Of a stretch of 64,000 nucleotides of DNA, positions 52,953 through 60,997 are shown piece by piece. The stretch's first letter is position 1. Each line of letters opens with the position of its first letter. Source of the DNA: Syntrophomonadaceae bacterium. GTDB lineage: Bacteria > Bacillota > Syntrophomonadia > Syntrophomonadales > DTU052. Position numbers and translations under genes: made by a program. The notes beneath the pieces are model-generated. The model did not search any database. It was not told the DNA's origin and worked only from the letters and a program-made list of their open reading frames with translations. The stretch spans positions 18,978 to 82,977 of the forward strand of contig JAAYEQ010000047.1 in the NCBI GenBank assembly GCA_012728655.1, written 5' to 3'.

Positions 52953-53744
52953 ATGACCATGATAGCGGTCATCGGCGGAACCGGTGTCTACGACCCGGAT
53001 ATGCTGGAGGATGTACGGGAAGAGGCAATAAGCACCGACTACGGTGAAGTCAAGCTTACACGGGGCAGTTACAAAGGCAGACCGGTCGCCTTCATGCCCC
53101 GGCACGGCGGTGACCATTCGGTTCCGCCGCATCGGATCAATTATCGCGCCAATATCGCGGCCCTGCACCGGTTGGGTACTAAAAGGATCATTGCCACGGC
53201 GGCAGTCGGTTCTCTAAATCCCGAATTCAAGCCGGGTTCCATCGTGATCGTCGATCAGTTCATCGATTTCACTAAGAGCCGTATTTCCACCTTTTATGAG
53301 GGAGACGAACGGGGGGTCATACATACTGATGTAACCGAGCCCTACTGTCCGGAACTGAGAAAGGTCTTATACGAAGTCGCCTCCTCTATGGGAACCGATG
53401 TTTTTGACCGCGGCACCTATGTGTGCACTGAGGGCCCGCGTTTCGAAACCGCGGCCGAGATCAGGATGTACAAAATCCTGGGAGGGGATGTGGTCGGAAT
53501 GACTTCGGTGCCGGAAGCGGTGCTCGCGCGAGAACTGGGCATCTGCTACGCGACGGTGGCAATGGTAACCAACTTCGCCGCCGGGATATCTCCCAACAAG
53601 CTGACTCACGAAGAGGTGGTCAGCTTCATGCAGAGCAACATAGCCAGGCTGAGAAAGGTTATCACCATGGCCATCGAACGGATCCCGCAGCAGTCGGGAT
53701 GCGGATGCGGCCTGGTGCCGGAGAGAATAAAGGCCAAGCAGTGA
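52953..53744 (+). CDS. Nucleoside phosphorylase of the MTAP family, probable methylthioinosine phosphorylase
   Basis: Phosphorolyses a 5-methylthio nucleoside to methylthioribose-1-phosphate. The 263-residue protein has the family pattern IGGTGVYD, MPRHGGDHSVPPHRINYRAN and CTEGPRFETAAEI. At the purine-recognition site it reads VTNFAAG (Asn207, Ala209), where adenine-specific MTAPs have TDYD. Asn at this position is typical of 6-oxopurine enzymes, so the likely substrate is methylthioinosine (and perhaps 5-deoxyinosine), made by the deaminase at 55443. ATG 52953 has AAGGAGGG upstream. Automatic naming would be mtnP; the specificity call is inference. Confidence 0.85.
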   Translation: MTMIAVIGGTGVYDPDMLEDVREEAISTDYGEVKLTRGSYKGRPVAFMPRHGGDHSVPPHRINYRANIAALHRLGTKRIIATAAVGSLNPEFKPGSIVIVDQFIDFTKSRISTFYEGDERGVIHTDVTEPYCPELRKVLYEVASSMGTDVFDRGTYVCTEGPRFETAAEIRMYKILGGDVVGMTSVPEAVLARELGICYATVAMVTNFAAGISPNKLTHEEVVSFMQSNIARLRKVITMAIERIPQQSGCGCGLVPERIKAKQ

Positions 53745-54844
53745 TGAAGACTATTGAATGGCAGGAAAACGGAATCAAAATACTGGATCAGACCCGGTTG
53801 CCCGGGGAGGTCCGCTATCGGTTCTTGTCATCGGTGGAAGAGGTGGCCGAGGCCATCAAGAGGCTTGAAGTCAGGGGGGCGCCGTTGATTGGCGTTACCG
53901 CCGCTTACGGGATGGCTCTGGCCGCAGTCAAACACAGCGGGGACCGGGAGAGCCTCCAAGAGGAACTGATTCGGAGCCGCGACATACTGATTAATACCAG
54001 GCCCACGGCGGTTAACCTCCGCTGGGCGGTGGAAAGAATGATGCAGGTCTACCGCGCTTCAAGCCACCTGGATTTGGACGCCATCAGGGAGCGTCTGCTG
54101 GCTGCCGCAGGGCGGATGGCGAAGGAAGACCTGCAACAGAACCGTTGTATCGGAGAGCTGGGAGCAGACCTCCTGCCTGCAGACGCTCGGGTGCTCACCA
54201 TCTGCAATGCCGGAGCCTTGGCCACCTGCGGACACGGCACCGCGCTGGGACTGGTGCGCTCGGCTTTTGCCCGCGGCCGGGTGAAAAAGGTCTGGGCCTG
54301 TGAAACCCGGCCGGTGCTGCAGGGAGCGCGCCTTACCGTCTGGGAACTGGCGGAGGATGAGATCCCGGTGACCCTCATAACCGATAACATGGCCGGGTAC
54401 ATTATGCGTTCGGGTCAGGTTGACGTGGTCGTAACCGGGGCCGATCGGATCGCAGCCAACGGGGATACGGCCAACAAGATCGGAACTTACGGGCTGGCGG
54501 TCCTGGCTCATCACCACCGCATACCGTTTCTGGTCGCTGCTCCGTTTTCTTCCATAGATTTGAGCATTCCCAGCGGTGACGAGATTCCCATTGAATTCAG
54601 AGATCCGGATGAGGTGAGAAAGGTCGGAGGCATATTGATTACCCTGCCGGAGGTGGAGGTATTGAATCCTGCATTTGATGTTACCCCCGGGGAACTGATT
54701 ACCGCCATCGTAACCGAGAGGGGAGTGGCTCGTCCGCCTTACCTCAGCTCGCTGGCCAACCTCAATAAAAAAGGCGGGGAAGAGAATAATGAGTTATGTC
54801 AGTCTGCGCCGGGAAATAGTTCTGACGGCCCGGGAGATGTTTAA
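53744..54844 (+). CDS. mtnA: Methylthioribose-1-phosphate isomerase
   Basis: Isomerises methylthioribose-1-phosphate to methylthioribulose-1-phosphate. Of 366 residues, key parts are VRGAPLIGVTAAYG, the catalytic cysteine in TICNAGALATCGHGTALG, and the catalytic aspartate in TGADRIAANGDTANKIGTY. Its ATG overlaps the stop of the phosphorylase gene, and its own end overlaps the aldolase gene by 56 bases, so the cassette is tightly coupled. It may also accept 5-deoxyribose-1-phosphate, as shown for some relatives. Confidence 0.94.
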   Translation: MKTIEWQENGIKILDQTRLPGEVRYRFLSSVEEVAEAIKRLEVRGAPLIGVTAAYGMALAAVKHSGDRESLQEELIRSRDILINTRPTAVNLRWAVERMMQVYRASSHLDLDAIRERLLAAAGRMAKEDLQQNRCIGELGADLLPADARVLTICNAGALATCGHGTALGLVRSAFARGRVKKVWACETRPVLQGARLTVWELAEDEIPVTLITDNMAGYIMRSGQVDVVVTGADRIAANGDTANKIGTYGLAVLAHHHRIPFLVAAPFSSIDLSIPSGDEIPIEFRDPDEVRKVGGILITLPEVEVLNPAFDVTPGELITAIVTERGVARPPYLSSLANLNKKGGEENNELCQSAPGNSSDGPGDV

Positions 54845-55436
54845 CCAGGGCCTGGTGCGGGGGACCTGGGGCAATGTGAGCGCCCGCCTGCCAGATAAAC
54901 CGGGACTGTTAATCACTCCCAGCGGCATGGATTACCTGACCATGACTCCCGAGGATATCGTGCTGGTTGAGGGAGATGCGGTTATTGGCCGGTGGAAACC
55001 CTCAACCGAACTACCCCTTCATCAGGCCATATACGAAAAACGTCCCGATGTAGGAGCGGTTGTTCACACCCACAGCCTATATGCTACGGCTTTTGCGGTG
55101 GCCGGGCGTCCGATTCCGGTCATCACCGAAGAGATGGCCCAAGTTGTCGGCGGTGCGGTCGACACTGCTCCTTATGCTCCCTGCGGCAGTTCCGCTCTGG
55201 CCGAAGTGGCGGTCAGGTACCTGAATCGCAAACAGGCGGTTCTTCTGGCCCGCCATGGGCTGGTTGGTGTGGGACGGGACCTTAAAGAGGCGATGCTTTC
55301 CTGCATCATTGCCGAAAAAACGGCTCAAATAGCGGCGATTGCTCATATGATGGGGGGCTGCTCGGAGCTTGGCCCCGATGAGATCAGGGAGTTGCGGGAC
55401 AATTATTTATACAAATACGGTCAGAACAAGGAGTGA
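54789..55436 (+). CDS. Class II aldolase/adducin-family enzyme (probable methylthioribulose-1-phosphate aldolase)
   Basis: Zinc-dependent class II aldolase of 215 residues. The metal ligands His93, His95 and His156 (VVHTHS, LARHGLV) and the acid/base Glu74 (TELPLHQ) align closely with Glu73, His92, His94 and His155 of L-fuculose-phosphate aldolase. Placed after mtnA, it probably splits methylthioribulose-1-phosphate to DHAP and methylthioacetaldehyde (Ald2 type), and 5-deoxyribulose-1-phosphate to DHAP and acetaldehyde. The alternative is MtnB dehydratase, which shares the fold, but no other dehydratase-branch genes (mtnC, mtnD) are present. The start overlaps mtnA. Confidence 0.85.
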   Translation: MSYVSLRREIVLTAREMFNQGLVRGTWGNVSARLPDKPGLLITPSGMDYLTMTPEDIVLVEGDAVIGRWKPSTELPLHQAIYEKRPDVGAVVHTHSLYATAFAVAGRPIPVITEEMAQVVGGAVDTAPYAPCGSSALAEVAVRYLNRKQAVLLARHGLVGVGRDLKEAMLSCIIAEKTAQIAAIAHMMGGCSELGPDEIRELRDNYLYKYGQNKE

Positions 55437-55442
55437 GCCGGG

Positions 55443-56729
55443 ATGATTCTTATCAAGAACTGCGCCATACTGCCGATGACCTCGCCCGACGACTACATCG
55501 ATCAAGGCTACATTGCAGTGGAAGGATCGAGAATTAAAGAAGTCGGCGCCGGTCAGGCCCCGACTGAGGAGCACTTCAGTGAGGTGATCGACGGCACGGG
55601 AATGGTGGCCTTGCCGGGTCTGGTAAACGCGCATACCCATGTGGCCATGACCCTGATGCGGGGTTACGGCAATGACCTGCCGCTCATGGAGTGGCTGCAG
55701 GAAAAGATCTGGCCGGTTGAGGACAAACTGACACCGGAGGACTGTTACTGGGGGGCTCTACTGGGTATTGCCGAGATGATAAAGTCCGGCACCACATGTT
55801 TTGCCGACATGTATTTTAACATGGAGGAAGTGGCCCGAGCCGTTGAGGAAACCGGCATCAGAGCCTCGCTGTCACAGGGAATGGTCGGTGTAGCCCCCAC
55901 GGGAGAGGCGGCCTTTCAAAAGAGCCGGGATCTTTTCAAGTGGCATGGCCGCGGTGACGGGCGGATAACCGTGATGCTGGGACCGCACGCTCCCTACACC
56001 TGTCCTCCCGATTACCTGAAACGGGTTATGTCTATGGCCGACGAATTGGGGATTGGACTCCACATTCACCTGGCGGAAACGATGACCGAGTACAACGATA
56101 TCAAGGCCCAGTATGGCAAAACCCCGATAGCTTTGATGGAGGAGATCGGCCTGTTTGAAAGACCGGTGCTGGCGGCTCACTGCGTAGTCCTGGATGACGA
56201 GGATATAGAGATCCTGGCCCGTCGCCGGGTAGGGGTGGCCCATAACCCGGAAAGCAATATGAAACTGGCCAGCGGTGCGGCCAGGGTTCCGGATATGCTG
56301 GCAGCCGGGGTCTTGGTTGCGCTTGGTACCGACGGCGCGTCCAGCAACAACAACCTGGACATGATTCAGGAGATGCGGAGCTGCTGTTTTATGCACAAAC
56401 TGGTACGCCTGGACCCCCGGGCAATCACGGCATATCAGGCTTTGGAAATGGCCACTGTCAACGGTGCGCGCGCTCTGGGATTTGAAGATGTGGGGATGCT
56501 GCGCCCGGGCATGAAAGCGGATCTGATCCTGGTGGATTTCCGCAAGCCCCACCTCTGTCCCCGGACAGACGTAGCGGCCCACCTGGCGTACTCCGCGACC
56601 GGTGCCGATGTGGATACGGTGATGGTCGACGGGCGAATCCTTATGCGGGGACGGCAGCTCAAGACCATCAACGAGAAGATGGTGATGCGGCAGGTTGAGG
56701 ATACGGTGGTCGGGTTACTTGCCCGGTAA
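55443..56729 (+). CDS. mtaD: 5-methylthioadenosine / S-adenosylhomocysteine deaminase
   Basis: Amidohydrolase that deaminates MTA, SAH and often 5-deoxyadenosine to the inosine forms. The 428-residue protein shows the metal site NAHTHVAMTLMRGYGNDLPL, IHIHLAET, AHCVVLDDEDIEILARR and LGTDGASSNNNLDMIQEM. It begins 7 bases after the aldolase stop. Together with the upstream phosphorylase carrying an oxopurine-type pocket it makes a self-consistent deaminate-first salvage route. A bent terminator-like hairpin follows. Confidence 0.93.
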   Translation: MILIKNCAILPMTSPDDYIDQGYIAVEGSRIKEVGAGQAPTEEHFSEVIDGTGMVALPGLVNAHTHVAMTLMRGYGNDLPLMEWLQEKIWPVEDKLTPEDCYWGALLGIAEMIKSGTTCFADMYFNMEEVARAVEETGIRASLSQGMVGVAPTGEAAFQKSRDLFKWHGRGDGRITVMLGPHAPYTCPPDYLKRVMSMADELGIGLHIHLAETMTEYNDIKAQYGKTPIALMEEIGLFERPVLAAHCVVLDDEDIEILARRRVGVAHNPESNMKLASGAARVPDMLAAGVLVALGTDGASSNNNLDMIQEMRSCCFMHKLVRLDPRAITAYQALEMATVNGARALGFEDVGMLRPGMKADLILVDFRKPHLCPRTDVAAHLAYSATGADVDTVMVDGRILMRGRQLKTINEKMVMRQVEDTVVGLLAR

Positions 56730-56736
56730 AGACAAC

Positions 56737-56790
56737 CCCCGGGAGACCTTAAGCGGCGATTGCCGGCCGGTTTTCCGGGGTTTTTTGTTT
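56737..56790 (+). terminator. Terminator after the salvage cassette
   Basis: CCCCGG (56737-56742) pairs with CCGGGG (56775-56780) over a long, GC-rich, internally structured loop and is followed by TTTTTTGTTT. Confidence 0.7.
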
Positions 56791-56864
56791 GGGTGTGGTT
56801 CGATGTACTTGAGGCAGAACGACGGTAAGAGGATAATTCGTTGGATGTAGCCGTTTTGAGTTGG

Positions 56865-57968
56865 TTATGTTTCGATGTACTCAAGGATTCGGTTCTTGAT
56901 CTCGCCGTACTTTTTTTCAATGCGCTCAAAGTCCATGGCGGTTATGTAGAACTGTTCCAGTTCATCGTGAAGCTGTTTGGCCAGGTTTAGAAAACCGACC
57001 GCCCCCGATATGGCGGTATTAAACCTTTCCCGGGAATCATCGATTTCGCCGTTGAATTGCAGGCGTCTTCCCCTATCCACCTCCGGTTCCAGATCGAAAA
57101 ACCGGCCGTCGGAAACGCGTGCCAGGAGCTGCTCATGATTGGTTACCATCCCGGATGCATCCAGTATGACGGTCTTGGCCGGGCGAAAAATGAGCATCTC
57201 GAGTAATGCGGGCAGGAAGCAGTTGTGGTAGACCTCAACCGGGAACATTTCCTCCCGTGCCCATTCCAGTATTGAGTCCATGATACCATGCAGGCCGGTA
57301 CCCGGACTGCCTCCCAGAGCCAGGACCCGATAATCCTCCTCCAGCAGGGTGGATACGTGGTTTACGACCCCGCCGGGTGTTATTGCGGAGGCGAACAGAT
57401 GGCGTTCCCGATTCTTTCCGCCGGCAGGTTGGATCCCTGCGGCCAGAACCTCTCGTTTCAGCGTTCCGGTCAAGCCGCGCAGAACGGCATCGGGCACCGA
57501 ATCACGAAAATACTCGGTTATTTCGTTCCATACCGCACCGGCTTCCTGCAGTCTCAGGTAAGCGAGGCGGAAGTAGGCTTGATACATCCGGGTGAGTTCA
57601 ATGATCTTCGCCCTGTTCTTAACCAGCTTTGATTCCTCCCAGAACTCCCCCAGGTTGATGATCTCGTCCACAACTCCCGGGTATCGGGGATCCACAATGT
57701 GGGGAGCGGTTCCGTCCATCACTGCAATCGTATAATCCGCGAGGACTACGGCATCGAGGGAATTGGGGTCCGATGAACACCAGTGCAGCTCCAGACTATA
57801 AGAACTGAAATCCTCACTCAGTTTTTTCATGAAGGTTGACTTACCAACACCGGGGCCGCCTTTGAATATGAACAGCCTGGTGGCATCGGGTGGCACAACA
57901 TACTGGTAAAAAGAATGAAACCCGTTGCAGGTGTTGCCTCCGGGAAAGAACATGCGCGTATAAGCCAT
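56865..57968 (-). CDS. Unknown ATPase with duplicated P-loop domain (PRK06851-like)
   Basis: A 367-residue cytoplasmic protein with a canonical Walker A at residues 37-45 (GGPGVGKST) and a second copy of the fold with a degenerate loop at 219-227 (GGSPGTGLH), where the usual Lys-Thr is replaced by Leu-His. Blocks such as LELHWCSSDPNSLDAVV, MDGTAPHIVDPRYPG and SAITPGGVVNH resemble a widespread Firmicute family of unknown function. ATG 57968 follows GGGGG; the open frame runs to 58121 but that extension looks random and contains the ylxM promoter. It is divergent from ylxM-ffh. I can assign no pathway. Confidence 0.82.
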   Translation of the reverse strand: MAYTRMFFPGGNTCNGFHSFYQYVVPPDATRLFIFKGGPGVGKSTFMKKLSEDFSSYSLELHWCSSDPNSLDAVVLADYTIAVMDGTAPHIVDPRYPGVVDEIINLGEFWEESKLVKNRAKIIELTRMYQAYFRLAYLRLQEAGAVWNEITEYFRDSVPDAVLRGLTGTLKREVLAAGIQPAGGKNRERHLFASAITPGGVVNHVSTLLEEDYRVLALGGSPGTGLHGIMDSILEWAREEMFPVEVYHNCFLPALLEMLIFRPAKTVILDASGMVTNHEQLLARVSDGRFFDLEPEVDRGRRLQFNGEIDDSRERFNTAISGAVGFLNLAKQLHDELEQFYITAMDFERIEKKYGEIKNRILEYIET

Positions 57969-58088
57969 CCGCGTACCCCCAATGGAATTTGCTAGATTCG
58001 TAGACAGTATATGAAGGACCAATTGGGGAGAGAACCGGAAAGATTGGTATTGAAGCAGCATACCAACCGGGATTTGCGGACAGGATGC

Positions 58089-58117
58089 TTGACTTTTGAT
58101 AAGCCAGTGGTTAGAAT
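58089..58117 (+). promoter_or_regulatory. Sigma-A promoter of ylxM-ffh
   Basis: TTGACT (58089-58094) and TAGAAT (58112-58117) are 17 bases apart, with a predicted transcript start near 58124. Confidence 0.85.
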
Positions 58118-58120
58118 CCA

Positions 58121-58146
58121 AATGTAAAGCATTTTTGCTTTACATT
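58121..58146. promoter_or_regulatory. Perfect 11-base-arm palindrome at the ylxM transcript start
   Basis: AATGTAAAGCA (58121-58131) and TGCTTTACATT (58136-58146) flank TTTT. It covers the predicted transcript start, and its right arm abuts the TGAGG ribosome site of ylxM. It could be an operator, perhaps bound by the helix-turn-helix protein YlxM itself, or a 5-prime mRNA hairpin controlling stability or translation. Confidence 0.75.
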
Positions 58147-58159
58147 GAGGTTGAACGCT

Positions 58160-58537
58160 ATGCTGGAAAAACTGGAAAAACTGATCCTGTTATACGATTT
58201 CTACGGTCCTCTGCTTACCGACAGGCAGAAACAGGCGATAGAGCTTTATTACGAAGCCGATCTCGGTCTATCCGAAGTCGCCCGGCAGATGGGGATAACC
58301 CGTCAGGGTGTGTATGATCTGTTGAAAAGAACCGAGAATACTCTGGAGGAATATGAGTTAAAGCTGCGCCTGGTGGCAAAATTCCAGGAGGAGCGCGAGA
58401 GGATCCAAAGGGTTTATCGGATGTTATGCCAGGCAGATGACGGGAGTCAGCCCTGGATTCGGGAAGCGATTCAGGTTTTGGCGGAGGTCCTGGAGATAGA
58501 CAATCGCGCTGAAGGGAGTGAAGAGGGTGGTATTTGA
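58160..58537 (+). CDS. ylxM: YlxM helix-turn-helix protein, SRP-associated
   Basis: A 125-residue protein of the UPF0122/YlxM family with a sigma-70 region-4-like helix-turn-helix: YYEADLGLSEVARQMGITRQ then GVYDLLKRTE. In Gram-positive bacteria YlxM is tied to the SRP: it binds SRP components or RNA and modulates Ffh-FtsY GTPase activity in streptococci. TGAGG lies 9 bases before ATG 58160. The gene overlaps ffh by 11 bases. Confidence 0.92.
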   Translation: MLEKLEKLILLYDFYGPLLTDRQKQAIELYYEADLGLSEVARQMGITRQGVYDLLKRTENTLEEYELKLRLVAKFQEERERIQRVYRMLCQADDGSQPWIREAIQVLAEVLEIDNRAEGSEEGGI

Positions 58538-59864
58538 AGGCCTGGCAGCCAGATTACAGGAGACCTTCAGACGCCTTAAGGGAAAGGGAAAACTCACCGA
58601 AGAGGATGTAAATGAGGCCATGCGGGAGGTCCGGTTGGCCCTCCTGGAGGCGGATACCAATTTCAAAGTGGTCAAGGATTTCATTTCCCGGGTTAAGGAA
58701 AGGGCCGTCGGGCAGGAGGTCATGAACAGCTTAACCCCGGGCCAGCACGTGGTAAAGGTTGTTTATGAGGAACTGACTGAACTGATGGGGGGCAATCAGA
58801 CCAAGATAACACTGAGCTCGAAGCCTCCCACCATCATCATGGTTCTGGGACTGCAGGGTTCGGGGAAGACCACCACCTGTGCCAAGATAGCCAAGTACTA
58901 CGTTTCTCAGGGACGGAGGCCTTTCCTGGTTGCCGCCGATGTTTATCGGCCCGCCGCCATCAAGCAACTGCAGGTGCTGGGGGAGCAGATAGATGTTCCG
59001 GTATTCACCATGGGCCAGGAGAACCCGGTCAATATCGTGCGGGGGGCCCGAGAGTTTGCCCAGTCCAACAACCGGGACATTATGATTATCGATACCGCCG
59101 GACGTCTGCACATCAATCAGGAACTGATGCAGGAGCTTAAGGCCATCCGCGACGCGGTGAACCCGCATGAGATGCTGCTGGTGGTGGATGCTATGACCGG
59201 ACAGGATGCGGTAAATGTGGCCCAGGCCTTTCACCAGGAAATCGGGCTGACCGGGGTGGTGCTTACCAAACTGGACAGCGATACCCGCGGCGGAGCGGCT
59301 CTCTCGGTAAAAGCGGTGACCGGATGTCCCATCAAGTTTACCGGGACCGGGGAAAAGCTTGACGCCTTGGAGCCGTTTTATCCTGACCGGATGGCTTCCC
59401 GGATACTGGGCATGGGGGATGTACTGACCCTGGTGGAAAAGGCCCAGGCCTCGTTTAACGAGCAGCAGGCCCGGGAATTGGAACGCAAGATCCGGCAGCA
59501 GGAGTTTACCCTAAGTGATTTCCTGGAACAGTTGCAACAGGTGAAATCGATGGGCCCGCTCGACCAGTTGCTGGGGATGATTCCGGGGCTGAACAAGCAG
59601 TTAAAGGGCATGAAGCCGGAGTTTGATGAAAAAGAGATAGCCAAAGTCGAAGCCATAATACGCTCCATGACTCCCCAGGAAAGGAACGACCCCTCTATTT
59701 TAAACGGCAGCCGCAAGAAACGCATTGCCCGTGGAAGCGGCACCCGGGTTCAGGATGTGAACCGCCTGCTGAAGCAGTTTGAGGAGTCACGGCGCATGAT
59801 GAAACAGATCACCGATTTAAGTGCCAAAAAAGGTACCCCTGGTAGATTCAAGCTACCATTCTAA
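58527..59864 (+). CDS. ffh: Signal recognition particle protein Ffh
   Basis: GTPase subunit of SRP that binds signal peptides and the 4.5S-type RNA. The NG domain carries GLQGSGKTTTCAKIAKYY, DTAGRLHINQELMQEL and TKLDSDTRGG; the C-terminal M domain (about residues 300-445) includes the methionine-rich segments MGPLDQLLGMIPGLNKQL and GSGTRVQDVNRLLKQF. GTG 58527 is preferred to GTG 58518 because AAGGGAG lies 8 bases upstream and MVFEGLAARLQ is the usual N-terminus; this gives 445 residues. Its receptor FtsY is at 52004. Confidence 0.96.
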   Translation: MVFEGLAARLQETFRRLKGKGKLTEEDVNEAMREVRLALLEADTNFKVVKDFISRVKERAVGQEVMNSLTPGQHVVKVVYEELTELMGGNQTKITLSSKPPTIIMVLGLQGSGKTTTCAKIAKYYVSQGRRPFLVAADVYRPAAIKQLQVLGEQIDVPVFTMGQENPVNIVRGAREFAQSNNRDIMIIDTAGRLHINQELMQELKAIRDAVNPHEMLLVVDAMTGQDAVNVAQAFHQEIGLTGVVLTKLDSDTRGGAALSVKAVTGCPIKFTGTGEKLDALEPFYPDRMASRILGMGDVLTLVEKAQASFNEQQARELERKIRQQEFTLSDFLEQLQQVKSMGPLDQLLGMIPGLNKQLKGMKPEFDEKEIAKVEAIIRSMTPQERNDPSILNGSRKKRIARGSGTRVQDVNRLLKQFEESRRMMKQITDLSAKKGTPGRFKLPF

Positions 59865-59870
59865 ATAATT

Positions 59871-59876
59871 TATAAT
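59871..59876 (+). promoter_or_regulatory. Candidate internal -10 before rpsP
   Basis: A perfect TATAAT in the 32-base gap after ffh. The best -35 (TTCAAG, 18 bases upstream) is weak. An internal promoter would allow rpsP to outpace ffh. Confidence 0.35.
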
Positions 59877-59896
59877 CAAAAGACGGAGGCGAAAAG

Positions 59897-60166
59897 ATGG
59901 CAACAAAAATCAGGCTGAGAAGGATGGGAGCCAAGAAGAATCCTTTCTACCGGATGGTGGTTGCGGACGCGCGGTCACCTCGCGATGGCCGGTTTATTGA
60001 AGAACTGGGTTACTATGACCCCAATACCAATCCGGCTACCATCAAGATCGATGAGGAGAAAGCTCTTAAGTGGCTGGCCACAGGAGCCAAACCGACTGAA
60101 ACCGCCCAATCACTATTAAAGAAGGCAGGTATTCTGCAGAAGTTCAAGGCCAAGGACCAGGCGTAG
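59897..60166 (+). CDS. rpsP: Ribosomal protein S16
   Basis: An 89-residue small-subunit protein beginning [23 protein letters not shown], the S16 signature, with [27 protein letters not shown] precedes ATG 59897. It heads the conserved rpsP-khpA-rimM-trmD-rplS block. Confidence 0.97.
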   Translation: MATKIRLRRMGAKKNPFYRMVVADARSPRDGRFIEELGYYDPNTNPATIKIDEEKALKWLATGAKPTETAQSLLKKAGILQKFKAKDQA

Positions 60167-60184
60167 CGCAAGGGGGTTAATCGG

Positions 60185-60415
60185 TTGAAGGATTTAATTG
60201 AGCTCATTGCCAAGTCGCTGGTTGACAATCCGGATATGGTAGAGGTTAAAGAAACCACCGAGAATACTTCGGTGTTGGTGGAACTTAAGGTTGCCCCCGA
60301 TGATATGGGAAAGGTCATCGGCAAGCAGGGTAAGATTGCCAAAGCTATACGGACCCTGGCCAAGGCTGCAGCTACCAAGAAAGGGGTTAAAGTAACCGTA
60401 GAGATTTCCCGCTGA
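60185..60415 (+). CDS. khpA: KH-domain RNA-binding protein KhpA (YlqC)
   Basis: A 76-residue KH protein with the RNA-binding GKVIGKQGKIAKAIRTL loop. KhpA pairs with KhpB/EloR to bind RNA and affect cell elongation in streptococci. The start is TTG 60185 after GGGGGTTAATCGG. It sits between rpsP and rimM as in most Firmicutes. Confidence 0.94.
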   Translation: MKDLIELIAKSLVDNPDMVEVKETTENTSVLVELKVAPDDMGKVIGKQGKIAKAIRTLAKAAATKKGVKVTVEISR

Positions 60416-60446
60416 AGGAGCACCGCGGCCGGGCCGGTGAACAACG

Positions 60447-60995
60447 ATGTTGAAGATGGGAAAGGGTGGCACAGGGTTGGCTCGAGAGATGATCAGCGTC
60501 GGAGAGATCTGCGGGACCCGCGGTCTCAAAGGAGAACTTAAAGTCATTCCTCTTACCGATTTTCCGGAACGCTTTCAGGGGATGAAAGAGATCTGGGTGG
60601 AGTGCGGTTCTCACAGCGGCTATTACCGGATTGAGAGCTGTCGTCCATACAAACAGATGCTCCTGTTTAAGCTGGCCGGCATTGATACGGTGGAGGCGGC
60701 CACCCGCATGGTAAAGGGCCTGCTCCAGGTAAGCGAGGAAGAGCTGTACCCGCTGCCGGAGGATACCTATTACGTTTTTGACCTGCTGGGGATGGACGTA
60801 GAAGATCTTGAAAAGGGATACCTGGGGAAGGTAACGGAGGTTCTGACTACCGGAGCCAATGATGTTTACGTGGTCAAAGGCGAAAAGTACGGGGAAGTAC
60901 TGATACCCGCCATCAAGGAAATGGTGCTTGACATCGACCTGGCCAACCGCCGGATGAGAGTTAAGCTCCTGCCGGGGCTTATTAACGAGGGCTGA
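60447..60995 (+). CDS. rimM: Ribosome maturation factor RimM
   Basis: Assists assembly of the 30S head together with S19. N-terminal domain signature VGEICGTRGLKGELKV is followed by the PRC-barrel domain (YYVFDLLGMDVED, GANDVYVVKGEKYGEVLIPAI). ATG 60447 has GGTGA 6 bases upstream (182 residues). ATG 60489, beginning MISVGEICGT, would give 168 residues, nearer the family norm, with a weaker ribosome site, so the start is not certain. trmD starts 3 bases after the stop. Confidence 0.94.
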   Translation: MLKMGKGGTGLAREMISVGEICGTRGLKGELKVIPLTDFPERFQGMKEIWVECGSHSGYYRIESCRPYKQMLLFKLAGIDTVEAATRMVKGLLQVSEEELYPLPEDTYYVFDLLGMDVEDLEKGYLGKVTEVLTTGANDVYVVKGEKYGEVLIPAIKEMVLDIDLANRRMRVKLLPGLINEG

Positions 60996-60997
60996 TC

